DNA of 34,150 nucleotides from Lishizhenia tianjinensis (lineage in GTDB: Bacteria; Bacteroidota; Bacteroidia; Flavobacteriales_D; Crocinitomicaceae). The position numbers and the translations under genes were made by a program. Every line of letters starts with the position of its first letter. The first letter of the stretch is position 1. Shown here piece by piece: positions 22,663 through 31,831 of this stretch. The stretch is taken from contig CAMDLY010000023.1 of assembly GCA_945902115.1 (NCBI GenBank), forward strand, positions 1 to 34,150, read 5' to 3'. Under the pieces are notes generated by a model. The model made no database searches. It was not told the DNA's origin and saw only the letters and a program-made list of their open reading frames with translations.

Positions 22663-25286
22663 TGAAAAAAATAGCAGTCTTTTTGATAATTCTTGTCAGC
22701 AGTCATTATTATGCACAAACAGTAGGAATTATAGGAACATTTAACAATTGGTCTACTGATGTGAATATGACTACCGCAGACACCGTTAATTGGACCTTGA
22801 ACTACACCTTCTCTGCCAATGAAGAGGTTAAATTCAGGCAAAATGCTTCTTGGACAGTGAATTGGGGCAGCGCCTCTTTTCCAACAGGAGTTGGGGTGCA
22901 AGACGGAGCAGATATCCCTGTGTCTCCTGGAACATATAGCATAACCTTTAATAGTTCCACAGGTGAGTATAATTTCCAAGCAGATAGTATAATTCCTGCA
23001 CCTAGTAACATAAATCCGAGTAATAGGCAGTTAGTCTTACAGGGTTTTTGGTGGGACTATTATAACAGTGCTTACCCAAATGGCTGGGCAAATTATCTTA
23101 CGGAACTTGCTCCAAGGTTGAAAAGTTTAGGAATTGATGCTGTATGGATACCACCAACGATAAAAAATACAGGTACCAACAGCGTAGGGTACGCTCCTTT
23201 TGATCATTATGATCTCGGTGATAAATGGCAGAAAGGTTCTACCAAAACTCGGATGGGTGATAAAGACGAAGTGCTCAGAATGATGGCCGTTTTTAAAGCA
23301 AATGGGATTGATGTGATTCAAGATGTGGTATTAAATCATATTGTTGGAGCGGGAAGCCAAACAGGAAATGGGGGGCAAGATCCTGTGGCAATGGATGATG
23401 GAGAAACCAATAAATTCAAAAATTTCAGGTACAGTTGTTATGCAACGCCGGGCTCAAATGAGACCACAGGGAATTACTTGGCCAGGCAAGGCCGTTTTCC
23501 GAAGAATTGGCAAAATTTTTATCCGAATCCCAATAATCCATGCTGCACCAATGAATTAAATACCCCGTATTGGGGGCCAGATATTTCTTTTGAGGGAAAT
23601 GCGATAGGTACAAGCAGTAATGCAACATACAATCCAACGCAAACACCTGATTACATGCGCAACGGTATGCGAAATTGGATTGTTTGGTATAAGAAACAAA
23701 TGGGTTGGGATGGCTTGAGGTTAGATGCAGTCAAGCATTTTCCACCAAGCGTGGCAGAGGATCTCCTTTGGAATTTACAAAATAATGCCTCTTGGGCAAG
23801 CGGAACAGATCAATTATTTGCTGTTGGCGAGTGGGTAGGGGGAATAAACGAAATGGATTCCTGGTGCAATCAAGTGCAAAATAGGTCTGGAACATTTGAT
23901 TTTTCATTGAGAGGTAATTTATGGAACATAGTTGCCGGAAATGGAAATTATGATTTAGCGACTTTGCCTGGCTCCCAGCAATTGAATAGACAGCGCACAG
24001 TGCCGTTTGTGAATAATCATGATACCTTCCGGCCTCAGCTAAATTCACAAGGAAATTATATCGGATGGAATAGTGCACTCGGAACTCAGGTAGAACCGAA
24101 TGATGGAAGAAATAGTATGGCGCATGCAATTGCTCTTTCTCTTGACGGAGCTCCGCAAATATTTTTTGAGGATTTATTCAACATAGGCTACAACGGTAAT
24201 CGTTTCACTCACGATCCAAAAGTAGATTCTACTTTACCTACTAGAAGTGATATTGAAAACTTAATATGGTGTCACCAAAATTTAAGATTTAAAGAGGGCG
24301 CATATTTGGTGAGGTCGCAAGCAAATGATCTACTCGTTATAGAAAGACAAGGAAAAGCGTTAATTGGCGTTACAGACAGCTGGACTCAGTGGCAAAACAT
24401 AAATGGCGTTCAAACTTCTTGGGCTGATGGAACCATTCTGGTGGATTATTCACAAGCAAACGGTTCGAGTCAGCGAGTAGTATATGGAGGAGGAAAAGTA
24501 GATATTTCTATTCCCCCCTGCGATGGAACTGCTAACCTTGGTAGAAGGGGGTATGCTGTTTGGGCCCCCCAAGGAATAACGGATAACTACCAGCGACCAT
24601 CAAAAAATATTACCCAAGAATGGGAGATGGCGGATGATCTCGGAGACAAACACCTAAATTCATTAGAACAGGGTGGAGCGCTACCAGACAGTAGCCTCGA
24701 CTGTAGAGTGGTAGGAAAAATATATGCAAAATCGGGCACACAAATAAAGCTAGACATCTTTACGGTGGATACAAATTCTTTCGTCACTTGTATCTTGGTT
24801 GATAAAGAATGTTTAACCATCGACTCATTGACTGGAACTGGATCTTTTACATTTATCGATACGGCAGCATATGATGGTTGGCATACAATAAAAATTAGAA
24901 ACACTTCAGATACTCAACCAGGGCAAAAATGTTGGGTAAAAGCAACGTACAGAGCTCCGGAACTTGTTCTTACAAATGAGGTGAAAAATAAGTGTGCTTG
25001 TGTGGCTGCACCTATCGTAGAGATTGAAGAAAATGATTATACATCTTTGTCTATTTATCCTAATCCGGTAAAAGACTTACTAAATTTAGAATGGGATGCT
25101 CAGTTGGTAATGAATCCTCAAATTGACATCTATGATTTAACAGGTAACTTACTCATGACTAAAAACGTAACATCGAATCTTGGGGTTGAGACAATAAATA
25201 TTGCGCACCTCGAAAATGGAACTTTTGTACTGGTTTTTTCCTCGGAATTTGCTAAATTGACTACAAAACTCTTTGTAAAAATGTAA
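22662..25286 (+). CDS. T9SS-secreted alpha-amylase with N-terminal starch-binding-like domain
   Basis: The 874-residue protein has a signal peptide MKKIAVFLIILVSSHYYAQ, then an N-terminal domain (about 20-108) resembling the SusE/SusF-type starch-binding fold (IIGTFNNW, VKFRQNASWTVNWG, PGTYSITFNSSTGEYNF). The GH13 catalytic domain has Asp355 in DGLRLDAVKHF, Glu390 in FAVGEWVGG and Asp454 in FVNNHDTFRP. A middle beta domain follows, then the last 80 residues SIYPNPVKDLLNLEW to KLFVKM are a type A T9SS sorting domain. So it is exported by the type IX system. Its ATG overlaps the phosphorylase stop by one base (TAATG). It closes the operon. Confidence 0.95.
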   Translation: MKKIAVFLIILVSSHYYAQTVGIIGTFNNWSTDVNMTTADTVNWTLNYTFSANEEVKFRQNASWTVNWGSASFPTGVGVQDGADIPVSPGTYSITFNSSTGEYNFQADSIIPAPSNINPSNRQLVLQGFWWDYYNSAYPNGWANYLTELAPRLKSLGIDAVWIPPTIKNTGTNSVGYAPFDHYDLGDKWQKGSTKTRMGDKDEVLRMMAVFKANGIDVIQDVVLNHIVGAGSQTGNGGQDPVAMDDGETNKFKNFRYSCYATPGSNETTGNYLARQGRFPKNWQNFYPNPNNPCCTNELNTPYWGPDISFEGNAIGTSSNATYNPTQTPDYMRNGMRNWIVWYKKQMGWDGLRLDAVKHFPPSVAEDLLWNLQNNASWASGTDQLFAVGEWVGGINEMDSWCNQVQNRSGTFDFSLRGNLWNIVAGNGNYDLATLPGSQQLNRQRTVPFVNNHDTFRPQLNSQGNYIGWNSALGTQVEPNDGRNSMAHAIALSLDGAPQIFFEDLFNIGYNGNRFTHDPKVDSTLPTRSDIENLIWCHQNLRFKEGAYLVRSQANDLLVIERQGKALIGVTDSWTQWQNINGVQTSWADGTILVDYSQANGSSQRVVYGGGKVDISIPPCDGTANLGRRGYAVWAPQGITDNYQRPSKNITQEWEMADDLGDKHLNSLEQGGALPDSSLDCRVVGKIYAKSGTQIKLDIFTVDTNSFVTCILVDKECLTIDSLTGTGSFTFIDTAAYDGWHTIKIRNTSDTQPGQKCWVKATYRAPELVLTNEVKNKCACVAAPIVEIEENDYTSLSIYPNPVKDLLNLEWDAQLVMNPQIDIYDLTGNLLMTKNVTSNLGVETINIAHLENGTFVLVFSSEFAKLTTKLFVKM

Positions 25287-25402
25287 TTTTTTAGATGTGC
25301 AGCATTTAGGAAAACATGCAATTTCTCAATAAAAAAGAGGCATAATCTAAGCCTAGCGATATGTTTTTTATTTATTTCCTAAAGTTAGCGTAAATTAGCC
25401 AC

Positions 25403-26311
25403 GTGAGGTATAGCTTGGTTATTCCGGTATTTAACAACGAAAATGGTCTTCATTTGCTCATGGAGGCGATCTCTTCAGTGGATTTTCTGAGTCAGGATGC
25501 GGAGATTATTTTTGTAGACGACGACTCTTTGGATAAGTCTTGGGAAAAATTGAAAGCGTTGAAAGCTGCCAACAATCAACTTAAAATTATTCGCCTTTCA
25601 AGGAATTTTGGTCAGCATGGAGCGACGCTTGCAGGCATAAACGAATCGAATGGCGATTACATACTCACTATAGACGACGATTTAGAGGTTCATCCTGTGG
25701 AATTTATAAAATTGATTTCTGAACAATCGAAAACGGGTGCAGAGGTTGTTTATGGGGAATATACTTCCCGAGAGAGTTTTTTCAGAAAAGTAGTCAAAGT
25801 GCTATATAAAACGCTTTCAAAAGCTGAAGGGAGGTTAAAAGGCAAAGGAAGTAGCATGCGATTGATACAAGGAAATTTGGCAAGGAAGATAGCAAAATCC
25901 CACTATTCTTTTGTTTTTATTGATGAATTCATTCTATGGTATACTTCTCAATTAGCTTTCGTAAAGGTTGATCATTACAATAAGGCTATTACTAAAACTC
26001 GATACAGGTTAGGAGGTTTATTTCGGACAACTGTCAATGTTCTGATGTACTCAACGGCTATCCCATTGCGACTTGTAACACTTACAGGTTTCTTCTTGGC
26101 GATTGTCAATTTTACTGTTGGTATATTTCTGCTGTATAAATATTTTATCGATAAAATTAAGATCGAGGGATATATATCTTTAATGGTTGCCATCTTATTT
26201 TCTACAGGGCTATTATTGATTGGAATTGGTGTTATTTCACAATACCTAAGAAGTATGATGAAAAATTTAAATCATGCGCCGGCATATTACATTGCTGAGA
26301 AAGAATGTTAA
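25403..26311 (+). CDS. GtrB/DPM1-like family 2 glycosyltransferase
   Basis: The 302-residue protein begins from a GTG with LVIPVFNNENGLHLLMEAI and shows the GT2 motifs FVDDDSLD (nucleotide-sugar Asp pair) and TIDDDLEVHP (DXD-like), then LSRNFGQHGATLAGI. Two hydrophobic segments near the C-terminus (PLRLVTLTGFFLAIVN and MVAILFSTGLLLIGIG) match the membrane-anchored GtrB/ArnC-type layout, which loads sugar onto polyprenyl phosphate. The stop overlaps the next ATG by seven bases, linking it to the GNAT gene. A role in surface glycan or glycoprotein decoration is plausible, with no flanking glycan cluster to confirm it. Confidence 0.9.
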   Translation: MRYSLVIPVFNNENGLHLLMEAISSVDFLSQDAEIIFVDDDSLDKSWEKLKALKAANNQLKIIRLSRNFGQHGATLAGINESNGDYILTIDDDLEVHPVEFIKLISEQSKTGAEVVYGEYTSRESFFRKVVKVLYKTLSKAEGRLKGKGSSMRLIQGNLARKIAKSHYSFVFIDEFILWYTSQLAFVKVDHYNKAITKTRYRLGGLFRTTVNVLMYSTAIPLRLVTLTGFFLAIVNFTVGIFLLYKYFIDKIKIEGYISLMVAILFSTGLLLIGIGVISQYLRSMMKNLNHAPAYYIAEKEC

Positions 26312-26952
26312 CGCTCAAGCAATTTGATGTTGAGCTCCTTCGAATTCAATTAGAAGACATTGAATTGGTAAGGAAGTGGCGCAATGAAGCCTATATTGCC
26401 AACCAGATGATTTACCGTGATTTCATTACAGAGAGTATGCAATTAAATTGGTTTTACTCCGTCAATAATGCGGAAAATTACTATTTCATTATACGCTACA
26501 AAGGACAAAAAGTAGGGCTCATAAATGCAAAAGATTATCAGGAAAATAAAGGATTTGGAGAAGGAGGGATCTTCATTGGAGAAAAGGAATTTGAGGACTC
26601 TTTTGCCGCAGTATTTGCCTCTCTTTGTCTATTGAATTTTGTTTTTTACATGCTTCCGCACATTACAAAATCGAGAATTCGAGTATTGAAGTCAAATATT
26701 CGTGCAATTCAATACAATAAGCTTCTGGGTTACCAAGAGATTGATGGGGCAGCAAATACCTACGACCAACTTTTTGAACTCTCTCGAATTAACTATCTCC
26801 AACAAGGGTTAAAACTTAATAAAGTAGCTAGTTTGTATTGTGAGGGGTCTAATTTAATGGAACTATCAGGAACAGCTGAACCAATCAATATGCATGAAAT
26901 CAATGAGCTATTGAAGGCTAAAATTCCTCCAATGGCAATACCCGGTCTTTAA
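26305..26952 (+). CDS. GNAT-family N-acetyltransferase
   Basis: The 215-residue protein has the RimJ/PseH-like pattern: LEDIELVRKWRNEAYIANQM at the start, a beta meander GQKVGLINAKDY, GEGGIFIGEKEFEDSFAA and VLKSNIRAIQYNKLLGYQEI, the acetyl-CoA-binding helix and following strand. It probably acetylates a sugar-linked amine or small substrate. Coupling to the glycosyltransferase by a seven-base overlap suggests sugar modification, as for PseH. Its last 35 bases overlap the last 35 bases of the converging Asp/Asn hydroxylase-like gene. Confidence 0.8.
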   Translation: MLTLKQFDVELLRIQLEDIELVRKWRNEAYIANQMIYRDFITESMQLNWFYSVNNAENYYFIIRYKGQKVGLINAKDYQENKGFGEGGIFIGEKEFEDSFAAVFASLCLLNFVFYMLPHITKSRIRVLKSNIRAIQYNKLLGYQEIDGAANTYDQLFELSRINYLQQGLKLNKVASLYCEGSNLMELSGTAEPINMHEINELLKAKIPPMAIPGL

Positions 26953-27595
26953 AACAGGCTAACCAATTTTCTTTGGTGGCGAGTGATAGAAGAAAAGGAT
27001 CTTCCAAGTGTTCGATTTTATAGCGACTAATTTCTTCAGAGGAATACCCCCAGTGTGGATTTGGAATGTCAAACATTAAAACAACACGATCATCTATTGA
27101 GTCATTCCAGGCTTCATGTTCAAATGAGTCATCAAAAATCACCAATTCGCCCTCCTTCCAATGGTGAACCATATTACCGACTCTAATACCGCAAAGATTT
27201 CCTTCGGGGACGATGAGTGGTAAATGACACCTCAATACCATTCGTGTATACCCTTCGTGGGGTTTAATTTTTGTTTTGGCGGGGAGAAAAGAAAAGTCAC
27301 AAGAAATAATGGAAGGAATGGAAAAAATTAGTGATGCAGCTTTAGGACACAAGGCAGCGTGTTTGTTGCTTTTCATTAAAAAAAATAGAAATGAAAAAAC
27401 TTTCCAAGATTGTTGATTTTCATTTTCCACATATTCTGGGAATGTATTCAACCAGTTATTATCCTTGTTCTCCGAAAGTAAGTTTTTTAACTCTAGTTGA
27501 ATTGTTTTCCATTGAGTAGTCAGAGTTTGTAATTCAGGAAACAAATCACTAGAATAAAAATAGTGAGGATTTTTTTCTGTAATGACGTTCATCAT
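26918..27595 (-). CDS. Aspartyl/asparaginyl beta-hydroxylase-domain protein
   Basis: A predicted Fe(II)/2-oxoglutarate dioxygenase. The 225-residue protein carries KPHEGYTRMVLRCHLPL, with the first metal His, and FDDSFEHEAWNDSIDDRVVL, with the second His and the 2-oxoglutarate-binding Arg; this is the AspH catalytic pattern. It is cytoplasmic by sequence. The start is set at 27595, where ATGATGA overlaps the upstream stop; 27592 is nearly as good and 27622 would overlap by 31 bases. It is the second gene of a minus-strand pair. Confidence 0.85.
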   Translation of the reverse strand: MMNVITEKNPHYFYSSDLFPELQTLTTQWKTIQLELKNLLSENKDNNWLNTFPEYVENENQQSWKVFSFLFFLMKSNKHAALCPKAASLIFSIPSIISCDFSFLPAKTKIKPHEGYTRMVLRCHLPLIVPEGNLCGIRVGNMVHHWKEGELVIFDDSFEHEAWNDSIDDRVVLMFDIPNPHWGYSSEEISRYKIEHLEDPFLLSLATKENWLACFKDRVLPLEEF

Positions 27596-28233
27596 TGCCT
27601 TTTTAACTTTCCTTCTTTCCAATCTTGAATTAATTTACCCCAAGAATAAGGGTTAAAAAGATTGTTCGCAGGAAGCTGACCGTTGGTGTAAAGTTTTGAC
27701 ATCCTCTCATTGTAAGCATTTCCATAAGCGAGTGATCCATCGGCATCTAACTTAGCCGCTACCATGGCCAATGACTCTCCCGATAATTCTTTTTGAGCAC
27801 GACGAATAGCGTCATCATAAGGCTCCATGTTAATAATGTATGAGTCAAATTGTTCTTTTGTGGGCCAAGGATATAAGGTTATTTCACGCAAGTTGATGGT
27901 GTCAATATCCATGAGGTGAATAATACTGTATCTATTTTCCACAAGCGTATCAGGAACAACATACGTAGAAGGTTTGAATCCAAATGCATTGAAAATAATG
28001 CTATCTCCTGGATAAGTGACTATAGAGAAAAAACCATAAGAGTCTGCTAGGGCACCACGACCAATGGTTCGATCATATACAGTAATGAAAGGAATAGGAT
28101 CTAAGGTGCCGTCTGAAACTGCAACACCTGAAAGTTGTATCAATTTTTGAGGATCCAATTCCCTTTTTTGAGCATGAAAGTTTACTGCTAGGGCACAAAA
28201 AAATATTCCGATGGACAAACTGAGATATCGCAC
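27592..28233 (-). CDS. Secreted CarboxypepD_reg-like protein
   Basis: The 213-residue protein begins MRYLSLSIGIFFCALAVNFH with AQ following, a signal peptide. Residues 35-105 match the carboxypeptidase regulatory-like/Ig-type repeat (LSGVAVSDGTLDPIPFITV, then GFFSIVTYPGDSIIF and FGFKPSTYVV), found in many Bacteroidota periplasmic and outer membrane proteins. The remaining 100 residues form a helix-rich domain with no motif I can name. The stop codon sits inside the ATGATGA start of the downstream hydroxylase, so the two are translationally coupled. Function is unknown. Confidence 0.8.
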   Translation of the reverse strand: MRYLSLSIGIFFCALAVNFHAQKRELDPQKLIQLSGVAVSDGTLDPIPFITVYDRTIGRGALADSYGFFSIVTYPGDSIIFNAFGFKPSTYVVPDTLVENRYSIIHLMDIDTINLREITLYPWPTKEQFDSYIINMEPYDDAIRRAQKELSGESLAMVAAKLDADGSLAYGNAYNERMSKLYTNGQLPANNLFNPYSWGKLIQDWKEGKLKRQ

Positions 28234-28323
28234 AGCAACAAGTATACAAAAATAGTTCCATTTATCTAATATTTTTAGCCATATTTAACACTTCGACAAT
28301 GATGTTAAGTCCTTTTATTTTCC

Positions 28324-28331
28324 TAAATTTG
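28324..28331 (+). promoter_or_regulatory. Candidate -7 box for guaB
   Basis: TAAATTTG matches TAnnTTTG and lies 25 bases ahead of the guaB start codon. I see no strong -33 partner. Confidence 0.45.
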
Positions 28332-28356
28332 CGAGAATTTTTATTTCCAAATTCAC

Positions 28357-29829
28357 ATGTCTCTAAACAGCTTGAACAACATTAAAGAGGGTCTAACATA
28401 CGATGATGTCTTATTAATTCCTGCATTTTCAAAAGTTTTACCTAGGGAGGTTTCCCTTCAGTCGAAATTCACACGTAACATCGTATTGAATTCACCAATA
28501 GTTTCCGCAGCAATGGATACAGTAACTGAAGCAGAATTGGCTATTGCAATTGCGCAGCAGGGAGGTATCGGTGTGATTCACAAGAATATGACTATCGAAA
28601 TGCAAGCCATGAACGTTCGTAAAGTTAAGCGATCAGAAAGTGGGATGATTATAGATCCAATTACCTTAAATGAAACGGCAATAGTAAGAGATGCCTTAGT
28701 GCTGATGAGAGAAAATAGTATCGGAGGTATCCCAGTTGTAGATGAGCATAATGTACTGAAAGGAATTGTAACGAACCGAGATTTACGTTTTGAAAAGAAT
28801 ATCGAGAGACCAGTGACGGAGATTATGACTTCCAATAAATTGATCACTACCTCAGAATCAACAGATCTTCAAACAGCGGAAGGCATTTTACAAGAAAATA
28901 GAATAGAAAAACTTCCTGTTGTAGATGCAGATTATAAATTAATTGGCCTAATTACTTATCGAGATATAATCAAGGTAAAAGAACATCCGATCTCTTGTAA
29001 AGATAAATTAGGAAGATTAAGAGTGGCTGCTGCAGTTGGAGTTACCAATGATACGTTAGAGAGGGTCGCCGCCTTAACGAATGCCGGGGTGGATGCCATT
29101 GTAATTGACACAGCTCACGGCCATTCTGCAGGAGTAATAGCGAAATTGAAAGACGTAAAAGCTAAATTTCCTAAGTTGGATGTTGTTGTCGGAAATATTG
29201 CCACGGCAGAAGCTGCTATAGCACTCGTTGAAGCAGGAGCAGATGCGGTGAAAGTGGGAATTGGCCCAGGTTCGATTTGTACAACACGGATAATCGCAGG
29301 AGTTGGCGTTCCACAATTGACTGCTGTCAATGATGTTGCACTCGCTATCGCAGGGACAGGTGTTCCGGTAATAGCTGACGGGGGTATCCGATATACAGGG
29401 GATATCGTTAAAGCATTGGCGGCGGGTGCAGACTCGGTCATGTTAGGTTCTATGTTTGCAGGTGTTGAGGAATCTCCCGGGGAAACGATAATCTTCGAAG
29501 GCAGGAAATTTAAATCATACAGAGGAATGGGGTCTGTGGAGGCCATGCAAAAAGGATCCAAGGATAGGTATTTTCAAGATGCAGAGGATGATGTTAAAAA
29601 ACTAGTTCCTGAAGGTATTTCAGGCAGAGTGCCTTTCAAAGGTAAAATATCCGAGGTTATGCACCAAATTATAGGCGGCATCAGGGCAGGAATGGGTTAT
29701 TGTGGATCTGATTCTATCGAAAGACTGAAAGGTGCACAATTTGTGAGAATTACCAATGCAGGGGTTAAAGAATCTCATCCTCATGATGTCACAATTACAA
29801 GAGAAGCACCGAATTACAGTTTAAAATAA
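28357..29829 (+). CDS. guaB: Inosine-5'-monophosphate dehydrogenase
   Basis: Oxidises IMP to XMP with NAD, the committed step of guanine nucleotide synthesis, in the cytoplasm. The 490-residue length is typical. The protein has [10 protein letters not shown] at the start, two CBS domains at about residues 95-210 (the Bateman module), the catalytic Cys308 in [25 protein letters not shown] and the flap region [14 protein letters not shown]. It is followed by two PPIases and a MoxR ATPase in an order common in Flavobacteriales genomes. Confidence 0.98.
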   Translation: MSLNSLNNIKEGLTYDDVLLIPAFSKVLPREVSLQSKFTRNIVLNSPIVSAAMDTVTEAELAIAIAQQGGIGVIHKNMTIEMQAMNVRKVKRSESGMIIDPITLNETAIVRDALVLMRENSIGGIPVVDEHNVLKGIVTNRDLRFEKNIERPVTEIMTSNKLITTSESTDLQTAEGILQENRIEKLPVVDADYKLIGLITYRDIIKVKEHPISCKDKLGRLRVAAAVGVTNDTLERVAALTNAGVDAIVIDTAHGHSAGVIAKLKDVKAKFPKLDVVVGNIATAEAAIALVEAGADAVKVGIGPGSICTTRIIAGVGVPQLTAVNDVALAIAGTGVPVIADGGIRYTGDIVKALAAGADSVMLGSMFAGVEESPGETIIFEGRKFKSYRGMGSVEAMQKGSKDRYFQDAEDDVKKLVPEGISGRVPFKGKISEVMHQIIGGIRAGMGYCGSDSIERLKGAQFVRITNAGVKESHPHDVTITREAPNYSLK

Positions 29830-29850
29830 TTAAAGATTAAATAATTTGTT

Positions 29851-31827
29851 ATGATAAAACATGCGTTAAGAATTTTACTCGTTGCGGGTATAATAGGTTT
29901 AAATAGCACGGCACAAGCACAGACTCCGGATCCAATTTTAATGGAAATAGGGGGTAAGACTGTTACAAAAAGTGAATTTCTACAGATATATTTGAAAAAT
30001 AACTCAGATCCAAAATTTGATAAAGCATCGATGGATGAATATATAGAGATGTTCAAAAGATTTAAACTTAAAGTTGCAGAAGCAGAATCCTTGGGTTATG
30101 ACACAATTCCTAAACTAAAAAAAGAACTTGAAGGATATAAAAAACAATTGGCAAACCCATACTTAATAGACTCAGCAGCAAATAATTACCTTGTTCAGGA
30201 GGCTTACGATAGAATGCGAACGGAAGTACGCGCCTCGCACATCTTGATTAAGTGTGATCTAAATGCGTCTCCAAAAGACACATTAGACGCCTGGAATAAG
30301 GCCATGGCGTGTAAAGCAAGAATTTTGAAGGGTGAAGATTTTGCATTTGTGGCAAAATCTAAAAATGGTTCTGAAGATCCTTCAGTTGTAACCAACGGGG
30401 GAGATTTGGGCTATTTTACAGCCTTTCAATTGGTTTATCCATTTGAAGACAAGGCCTACAATACGCCAGTGGGTAAAATTACAGATCCTGTAAGAACACG
30501 ATTTGGATACCATATAATTCAAGTAAACGATAAGCGTCCGACGAGAGGAACTATTAAGGTAGCTCACCTCATGATTCAAGTAGGAAAAAGTGCAACAGAG
30601 GAACAAGTTCAGAATGCTGAAAAGAAAATAAATGAATTATATGATAAGCTAAATGCATGGGAGTCATGGGATGAAATGATAAAAGCGCATTCTGAAGATC
30701 CCGGAACCCAAAAGAAAAATGGAGAATTACCAATGTTCGGTTCAGGGACTACACAGCGCATGGTTCCGGTTTTTGAGGATGCTTCTTTTGCCTTGAAAAA
30801 AGATGGTGATTATAGTAGACCTGTCAAAACAGACTACGGTTATCACATCATCAAAAGATTGGAATGGAAAAATATTGCCTCGTTTGAATCATTAAAAAAA
30901 GAAATTCAAACTAAGGTAAATAAAGATGAACGTGCGAAAAAAACACAAGACTCATTTGTGGAAAAATTGAAGAAACAATATAAATTTAAGTCTGCCGGTG
31001 AAGCACCTCTGGCTTGGTTCGATAAGAATATTGACTCAACATACTTACAAGGAAAATGGTCTGACGATAAATTATCTACGGACCTACCAATCTTTGAGTT
31101 AGTTGGAGTAAACAAAAAATTTACCCAGAAAATGTTTTCGGAATTCCTGAAAAAAAATTACCGAGGACTCAAAAAAGAAGATTCCAAGACCTTAGTCAGA
31201 AAGCAATTGAAAAGTTGGGAAAAGTCCGCAATTTTAGAATATGAGGAAGCTATTCTAGCTGATAAATACCCTGATTATAAGGCCTTGATAAAAGAATACC
31301 ACGATGGTATTATCTTGTATGAGGTCATGTCAGATAAAGTTTGGAACAAGGCCACAAAAGACACTGCTGGTCTCCGAAATTTCTTTGAAAAAAATAGGGA
31401 TAAATACATGTTTCCAATGAGGTACGATGCGATTGTATACGAGTGTTTATCCTCTAAAAATGCTAAAATGGCATACAAGATGCTGAAACGAAAAAAGAAT
31501 ACATCTAAAGAAATTATAGAGAAATTGAATCAAAGCTCAGAGTTGAATGTAACTGTAAAAATGAACAAATTAGATCCCGAAACTTATACAGCTCTTAAAA
31601 ATAGAGAATTAGTGATTGGCCGAAATAAACCCTATGAATTTGAAAATAAGTTCTACGTGGTTTATTTGAAAGAGAAATTGCCAGTAATGCGCAAGGAACT
31701 TTCTGAAACTAAAGGATTGGTCACGTCAGATTACCAAAACTACCTAGAGAAAAATTGGATGGAGGAAATAGCTAAGAAGTATAATATCACAATCAATTAC
31801 GATGTTCTTTACAACCTAAATAAGTAA
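29851..31827 (+). CDS. Periplasmic parvulin-type peptidyl-prolyl isomerase, two rotamase domains
   Basis: The 658-residue protein has a signal peptide MIKHALRILLVAGIIGLNST then AQAQ, so it is periplasmic. Two parvulin rotamase domains are visible at about residues 125-230 (RASHILIKCD to FGYHIIQVND) and 232-335 (KVAHLMIQVG to YGYHIIKRLEW). An N-terminal SurA-like helical region and a long lysine-rich C-terminal region complete it. It probably chaperones outer membrane proteins. It begins 21 bases after guaB and ends four bases before the next PPIase. Confidence 0.92.
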   Translation: MIKHALRILLVAGIIGLNSTAQAQTPDPILMEIGGKTVTKSEFLQIYLKNNSDPKFDKASMDEYIEMFKRFKLKVAEAESLGYDTIPKLKKELEGYKKQLANPYLIDSAANNYLVQEAYDRMRTEVRASHILIKCDLNASPKDTLDAWNKAMACKARILKGEDFAFVAKSKNGSEDPSVVTNGGDLGYFTAFQLVYPFEDKAYNTPVGKITDPVRTRFGYHIIQVNDKRPTRGTIKVAHLMIQVGKSATEEQVQNAEKKINELYDKLNAWESWDEMIKAHSEDPGTQKKNGELPMFGSGTTQRMVPVFEDASFALKKDGDYSRPVKTDYGYHIIKRLEWKNIASFESLKKEIQTKVNKDERAKKTQDSFVEKLKKQYKFKSAGEAPLAWFDKNIDSTYLQGKWSDDKLSTDLPIFELVGVNKKFTQKMFSEFLKKNYRGLKKEDSKTLVRKQLKSWEKSAILEYEEAILADKYPDYKALIKEYHDGIILYEVMSDKVWNKATKDTAGLRNFFEKNRDKYMFPMRYDAIVYECLSSKNAKMAYKMLKRKKNTSKEIIEKLNQSSELNVTVKMNKLDPETYTALKNRELVIGRNKPYEFENKFYVVYLKEKLPVMRKELSETKGLVTSDYQNYLEKNWMEEIAKKYNITINYDVLYNLNK

Positions 31828-31831
31828 GTAA

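Noticed and set aside
22557-22979. 140-codon antisense ORF across the phosphorylase-amylase junction
   Set aside because: Covers the coupled TAATG junction and signal peptide of well-supported genes; no motif of its own.
23731-24129. 132-codon antisense ORF inside the amylase
   Set aside because: Lies over conserved GH13 motifs on the other strand; shadow frame.
29115-29561. Long antisense ORF inside guaB
   Set aside because: Low-complexity Ala/Thr/Pro/Ile shadow of the guaB codon pattern.
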